DNA of 9,247 nucleotides, from assembly GCA_902782715.1 (NCBI GenBank), contig CACZOG010000271.1:1-9247 (forward strand). Reading direction: 5' to 3'. Of the stretch, positions 6,239 to 9,247 are shown piece after piece (the stretch's first letter is position 1; every line of letters starts with the position of its first letter). Source of the stretch: an uncultured Lachnospiraceae bacterium (lineage in GTDB: Bacteria; Bacillota; Clostridia; Lachnospirales; Lachnospiraceae). The notes beneath the pieces are model-generated. The model was not told the DNA's origin. It saw only the letters and a list, made by a program, of their open reading frames with translations, and did no database searches. The translations under genes were made by a program, and so were the position numbers.

Positions 6239-7999
6239 TTCGGGTAAGATTATTTTTAATTTTTTGATATCCATCAGTTCTTTTTTCTTCGTCATAAATA
6301 CCGCCGGGTCGATTCCGCCTTCATCATTCTTTAAACTTTCGAAGGCATTGGATTTCAATCGGTACATTATGTCAACTATCGCCGCACTTCTTTCCTCTTT
6401 GCTCTCAAGGCCTTTTAAGAAGCACGTGAACATGTCGGATACTTTATTCTGGATCGTTTCGTCTTCGAAAAGATTTACCATTCGTGCGGGCGAAGCCGTA
6501 CCGTTACGCAGATCTTCGAAGAACTTCTCCGCCACTTCCCTGTACGGGTCGTCCGGAAAATCATCGGGTGTGATATATTTCTCAATTGTCGGATATATCG
6601 AAGGATATTCCGCCAAATAGGTTAACATAAGTCTTTGCGGTTTTTCCCTCGATTCATCTTTTTCCTCATGAACGGTCTTTCGTTCGGGTGTAAAAGAATT
6701 AAATCTCGACAATTTCTTTGCTTCTTTGGAAACCATGGCTGTTAAAGCTTCGGTGCTTATTTCCATGTCCTTGGCGCAAGCCTTAATATAATTCGTTCTG
6801 GTTACTTCGTCTTTCATTTCAGCCAAAAGAGCCGCAACTTCTTCGTCGTAACGTGTATTCTCGTCAGGATCGGAAAGATCGTATTTCCTTCTGATAACAT
6901 CTATTTCGAATATGAACGCATTTTTGGCTTCTTCAATTCTCTTTAAATACTCTTCTTTGCCAAGGTTCTTGATGAATTCATCGGGGTCCTTGTGAGGCTG
7001 CATGTTAATGACTTTACACGAAAGTCCGTTATCCCTGCATATCTTGGCCGCTCTTATTGCTGCCTGAACACCCGGTCCGTCTGAGTCATACGACAGATAT
7101 ACATCTTTTACATACCTTTTAATAAGAAGTGCCTGCTGTGGAGTAAAAGCCGTACCAAGCGAAGCAACTGCCATGTTAAAGCCTGCCTGATGAAGCGCTA
7201 TTACATCCATATAGCCTTCGCAAAGGATAAAATATGTGCTTCTCGATGCTTTTGCAAGATCAAAAGCATAAAGATTTGTACTCTTATTAAAAATCTGAGT
7301 CTCCTGAGAGTTTAAGTATTTCGGCTCTCCGTCACCCATTACTCTTCCGCCGAATGCGATAACCTTTCCCGCCTGGTTCTTAATGGGAAACATTACCCTG
7401 TTCCAGAATTTGGCTCTCATTCCGCGTTTCTCATCATAAATGCCTATGCCTGCATCAATTATCTCCTTATCGGTAAATCCCTGGCTTTTAAGGTAATTTA
7501 TACAGTCTTTGCCGTCGACATTCGCATATCCGAGGCCGAATTTCTTCATTGTCTCATCGGTAAGCTCTCTTTTACGGAAATATGCCATTCCGTTCTTTCC
7601 GCCCTCGCTTCGAAGGAGTGCATAGAAATATCTGGCAGCTTCCGTATTGCATTCTATCAGTCTCTGACGGTAGTTGTATTTCTCTTTGGAAAAATCGCTC
7701 GCATACGATTCGGGAAGTTTGATTCCGGCTCTTGCAGCGAGTGTTTCAACCGCTTCTTTGAAATCTTTTCCGTCATATTTCTGAAGAAAAGTAAATACGT
7801 TTCCGCCTTCGCCGCAGGCAAAACATTTAAAAAGCTGTTTCTGTCTGCTTACGGTAAGCGAAGGATTTGAGTCCGGGTGAAAAGGGCAGAGACAAACATA
7901 ATTCGCGCCCTTTTTTGTAAGAGGTATATATTCGTTTATCACATCGACTATATCGTTATTCGATTGAATCTGATCTATCAGTTCCTGCGGATAATACAT
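6236..7999 (-). CDS. dnaG: DNA primase DnaG
   Basis: DnaG makes the RNA primers for replication. Numbered from the ATG at 7997-7999 (587 residues), the zinc-binding domain has Cys38, His41, Cys59 and Cys62 in CPFH...CFACG. The RNA-polymerase-type core follows, with KFWNRVMFPIKN and IAFGGRVMGDGEPKYLNS near 197-231. The TOPRIM active site has Glu261 (EGYMDV) and Asp305/Asp307 (YDSDG). The less conserved C-terminal part (about 400-587) is the expected helicase-binding region. A longer reading from a TTG at 8018-8020 would add seven residues (MVRLRLK), but that TTG lies inside dgt with no ribosome binding site. The ATG has GAGG 6 bases upstream and gives the usual MYYPQELI start, so I prefer it. 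The gene sits between dgt and rpoD, with stop codons overlapping the ribosome binding sites on both sides. Confidence 0.97.
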   Translation of the reverse strand: MYYPQELIDQIQSNNDIVDVINEYIPLTKKGANYVCLCPFHPDSNPSLTVSRQKQLFKCFACGEGGNVFTFLQKYDGKDFKEAVETLAARAGIKLPESYASDFSKEKYNYRQRLIECNTEAARYFYALLRSEGGKNGMAYFRKRELTDETMKKFGLGYANVDGKDCINYLKSQGFTDKEIIDAGIGIYDEKRGMRAKFWNRVMFPIKNQAGKVIAFGGRVMGDGEPKYLNSQETQIFNKSTNLYAFDLAKASRSTYFILCEGYMDVIALHQAGFNMAVASLGTAFTPQQALLIKRYVKDVYLSYDSDGPGVQAAIRAAKICRDNGLSCKVINMQPHKDPDEFIKNLGKEEYLKRIEEAKNAFIFEIDVIRRKYDLSDPDENTRYDEEVAALLAEMKDEVTRTNYIKACAKDMEISTEALTAMVSKEAKKLSRFNSFTPERKTVHEEKDESREKPQRLMLTYLAEYPSIYPTIEKYITPDDFPDDPYREVAEKFFEDLRNGTASPARMVNLFEDETIQNKVSDMFTCFLKGLESKEERSAAIVDIMYRLKSNAFESLKNDEGGIDPAVFMTKKKELMDIKKLKIILPE

Positions 8000-8005
8000 T
8001 TTTAA

Positions 8006-8010
8006 CCTCA
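8006..8010 (-). promoter_or_regulatory. dnaG ribosome binding site containing the dgt stop codon
   Basis: TGAGG on the minus strand holds the dgt stop (TGA, 8008-8010) and the Shine-Dalgarno GAGG, followed by TTAAAA and the dnaG ATG at 7999. It both decides the dnaG start and suggests coupling of dgt and dnaG translation. Confidence 0.8.
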
Positions 8011-9012
8011 GCCGTACCAAACTTTAGGTATATAAATCTCTTCAAACTTAGCTATGGCAAATCTGTCGGTCATGGCGGCTATATGGTCACACACAACTCT
8101 CTCTTCGTGTTCGCCTTTTTCTATCAGTTTAATAAGTTCTTCCGGAAGCAGTTCCGTATGAACCAGATAATAATCGTAAAGATTGTTGATAAGAAGTTTG
8201 GCTCTGCCTTCTTCCTTCTTCGCAACCGGATTCTTGTACACTCTCTCGTACATGAATTCCCTTAATTTAACCATCATCTCTGCAACCGGTTCTGACATTA
8301 TGATGTCGGGTTTGCCCAGCGAATTCGTAACTATATCATGGATAAATCTGTCAAGTCTTTCGCCGGTCGTCTCTCCGAGCACATCCCTTATTTCCTTCGG
8401 GAAATCGTTCTCGGTCAAAATACCTGCTCTTACCGCATCATCACAATCGTGATGGAAATATGCTATCTTATCGGAAAGTCTTACGATTTTTCCTTCAAGC
8501 GTGGAGGGCATGCAGGAAGTCTGGTGATTTAAAATACCGTCTCTTACTTCAAATGTAAGATTAAGTCCCTGACCGTCCTTCTCTAAAATATCTATCGTTC
8601 TTAAGCTCTGTTCGTTATGCTTAAATCCGAAAGGACAGATTTCATTTAATACTCTCTCTCCCGAATGTCCGAAAGGAGTGTGTCCGAGATCATGACCGAG
8701 CGCAATGGCTTCAACCAGATCTTCATTAAGACGAAGAGCTTTTGCTATAGTACGCGCATTCTGAGAAACTTCAAGAGTGTGCGTCATTCTCGTTCTGTAA
8801 TGATCGCCTTCAGGTAAAAGAAAAACCTGCGTCTTATCCTTAAGACGTCTGAAAGACTTGCAATGCAGGATACGGTCCCTGTCTCTCTGAAAAACAGGTC
8901 TTATATCGCACTGTTCCTCATCACGTGCTCTGCCCTTCGAATTCATGCTAAGACATGCGTAAGGGCTTAAAATGTCTTTTTCTTCTTTTTCAATACGTTC
9001 TCTAATAGTCAT
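8008..9012 (-). CDS. dgt: dGTP triphosphohydrolase-like HD-domain protein
   Basis: This 334-residue protein belongs to the dNTP triphosphohydrolase family, which cleaves dNTPs (classically dGTP) into the deoxynucleoside and triphosphate. The HD-domain metal ligands are visible: His78 in RMTHTLEVSQNARTIA, His107-Asp108 in ALGHDLGHTPFGH (His111 and His116 follow), and Asp181 in LSDKIAYFHHD. The N-terminal stretch with CDIRPVFQRDRDRILHCKSFRRLK (34-57 region) is typical of the clostridial members next to dnaG. The length is that of the shorter Firmicute class rather than the roughly 500-residue E. coli Dgt, so the preferred nucleotide may differ and activity may be regulated by dNTP binding. The ATG has AGAGG about 10 bases upstream. 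It heads the dgt-dnaG-rpoD-trmK-nif3 unit and diverges from the tRNA; no confident promoter was found in the AT-rich gap before it. Confidence 0.93.
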   Translation of the reverse strand: MTIRERIEKEEKDILSPYACLSMNSKGRARDEEQCDIRPVFQRDRDRILHCKSFRRLKDKTQVFLLPEGDHYRTRMTHTLEVSQNARTIAKALRLNEDLVEAIALGHDLGHTPFGHSGERVLNEICPFGFKHNEQSLRTIDILEKDGQGLNLTFEVRDGILNHQTSCMPSTLEGKIVRLSDKIAYFHHDCDDAVRAGILTENDFPKEIRDVLGETTGERLDRFIHDIVTNSLGKPDIIMSEPVAEMMVKLREFMYERVYKNPVAKKEEGRAKLLINNLYDYYLVHTELLPEELIKLIEKGEHEERVVCDHIAAMTDRFAIAKFEEIYIPKVWYG

Positions 9013-9060
9013 ATATGAAAAGCCTCTCCAAAGAGATTATTCTAAACAGAAGTTTAATTT

Positions 9061-9118
9061 CCTTTTTTTATATCGAAAAAAATTAAAAAATTTTTATGTT
9101 TTTTCCTTGTTTTTTCAG
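9061..9118 (+). promoter_or_regulatory. A/T-rich tract upstream of the tRNA promoter (possible UP element)
   Basis: Nearly pure runs of A and T reach to the edge of the tRNA-Leu -35 box. Such tracts at about -40 to -60 often bind the alpha subunit C-terminal domain and raise stable-RNA promoter strength. The same stretch is the 5' region of dgt on the other strand, in which I see no good promoter. The function is inferred from position and composition only. Confidence 0.4.
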
Positions 9119-9147
9119 TTGACAATTCTTTTAACCTTTGTTAATAT
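9119..9147 (+). promoter_or_regulatory. Promoter of tRNA-Leu
   Basis: A perfect TTGACA (9119-9124) is separated by 17 bases from TAATAT (9142-9147), and TG at 9139-9140 makes an extended -10. The start should fall near 9154, about 13 bases before the tRNA, as expected for a strong stable-RNA promoter. Confidence 0.85.
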
Positions 9148-9166
9148 AGTTTAGTCGCTTAGACAT

Positions 9167-9247
9167 GCGGGGATGCTGGAATTGGCAGACAGGCTAGACT
9201 AAGGATCTAGTGTTGGCAACGACGTGTGGGTTCAAGTCCCATTTCCC
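9167..9247 (+). tRNA. tRNA-Leu with anticodon AAG, 3' end beyond the window
   Basis: The acceptor strand GCGGGGA pairs with TTCCC at the window end (one G-U), with the last two pairs, base 73 and any CCA cut off. The D-arm has the AATTGG loop common in tRNA-Leu. The anticodon stem CTAGA/TCTAG is perfect and closes the loop CTAAGGA, giving anticodon AAG with G at position 37. The long class II variable arm is GTTG-GCAA-CGAC with a GNRA tetraloop, and the T-arm is GTGGG-TTCAAGT-CCCAT. These features fit leucine and codons CUU/CUC. Adenine at wobble position 34 is uncommon in bacteria outside tRNA-Arg(ACG). More tRNA genes may follow beyond the edge. Confidence 0.93.

Noticed and set aside
5709..6620. 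A 303-codon plus-strand open frame opposite rpoD and dnaG
   Set aside because: It is extremely serine-rich because it reads the complement of Glu/Asp-rich rpoD codons, crosses the rpoD-dnaG junction, and has no recognisable domain.
9061..9118. A/T-rich tract considered as a replication origin or terminator
   Set aside because: No DnaA-box cluster or GC-containing hairpin is present. It is better explained as promoter-upstream DNA of the tRNA.
9013..9166. Promoter for dgt on the minus strand
   Set aside because: TTGTCA and TATAAA-like strings occur, but none are paired at 16-18 bases, so no specific promoter is called.

Overview
The window reads as an ordinary chromosomal housekeeping region of a low-to-moderate GC Firmicute, most likely a Lachnospiraceae-type clostridium. 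The grounds are AGGAGG-type ribosome binding sites, TTGACA/TATAAT-like promoters, the gene order dgt-dnaG-rpoD-trmK-nif3, and a SEC-C protein of a type I associate with Lachnospiraceae. The family assignment rests on recalled protein resemblance, not on a database search.

Almost all genes lie on the minus strand, so reading from right to left gives transcription order. At the right edge a tRNA-Leu with anticodon AAG starts on the plus strand behind a near-consensus promoter; its last few bases lie beyond the window. Divergent from it runs a tight five-gene unit: dgt (dNTP triphosphohydrolase), dnaG (primase), rpoD (primary sigma factor), trmK (tRNA A22 methyltransferase) and a Nif3/DUF34 metal protein. 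It is a variant of the macromolecular-synthesis operon. The stop codons of dgt and dnaG lie inside the ribosome binding sites of dnaG and rpoD, which suggests translational coupling.

The middle holds a small inverted island: one plus-strand two-helix membrane protein of unknown function, ended by a hairpin terminator whose 3' arm and T run lie inside the end of the nif3 coding sequence. It shares a compact divergent promoter region with a minus-strand pair, a SEC-C zinc-motif protein followed after 17 bases by a CPBP-family intramembrane protease.

At the left is the start of the translation operon infC-rpmI (rplT expected beyond the edge). Its roughly 155-base leader contains a rho-independent terminator and an upstream segment that can pair with the terminator's 5' arm, the layout of an L20-type ribosomal-protein attenuator.

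I see no mobile element, CRISPR array, phage gene or defence system, and no stretch over 300 bases without a gene. The points most worth checking are the infC leader switch, the A34 tRNA-Leu, the dnaG start site and the terminator shared between converging genes.
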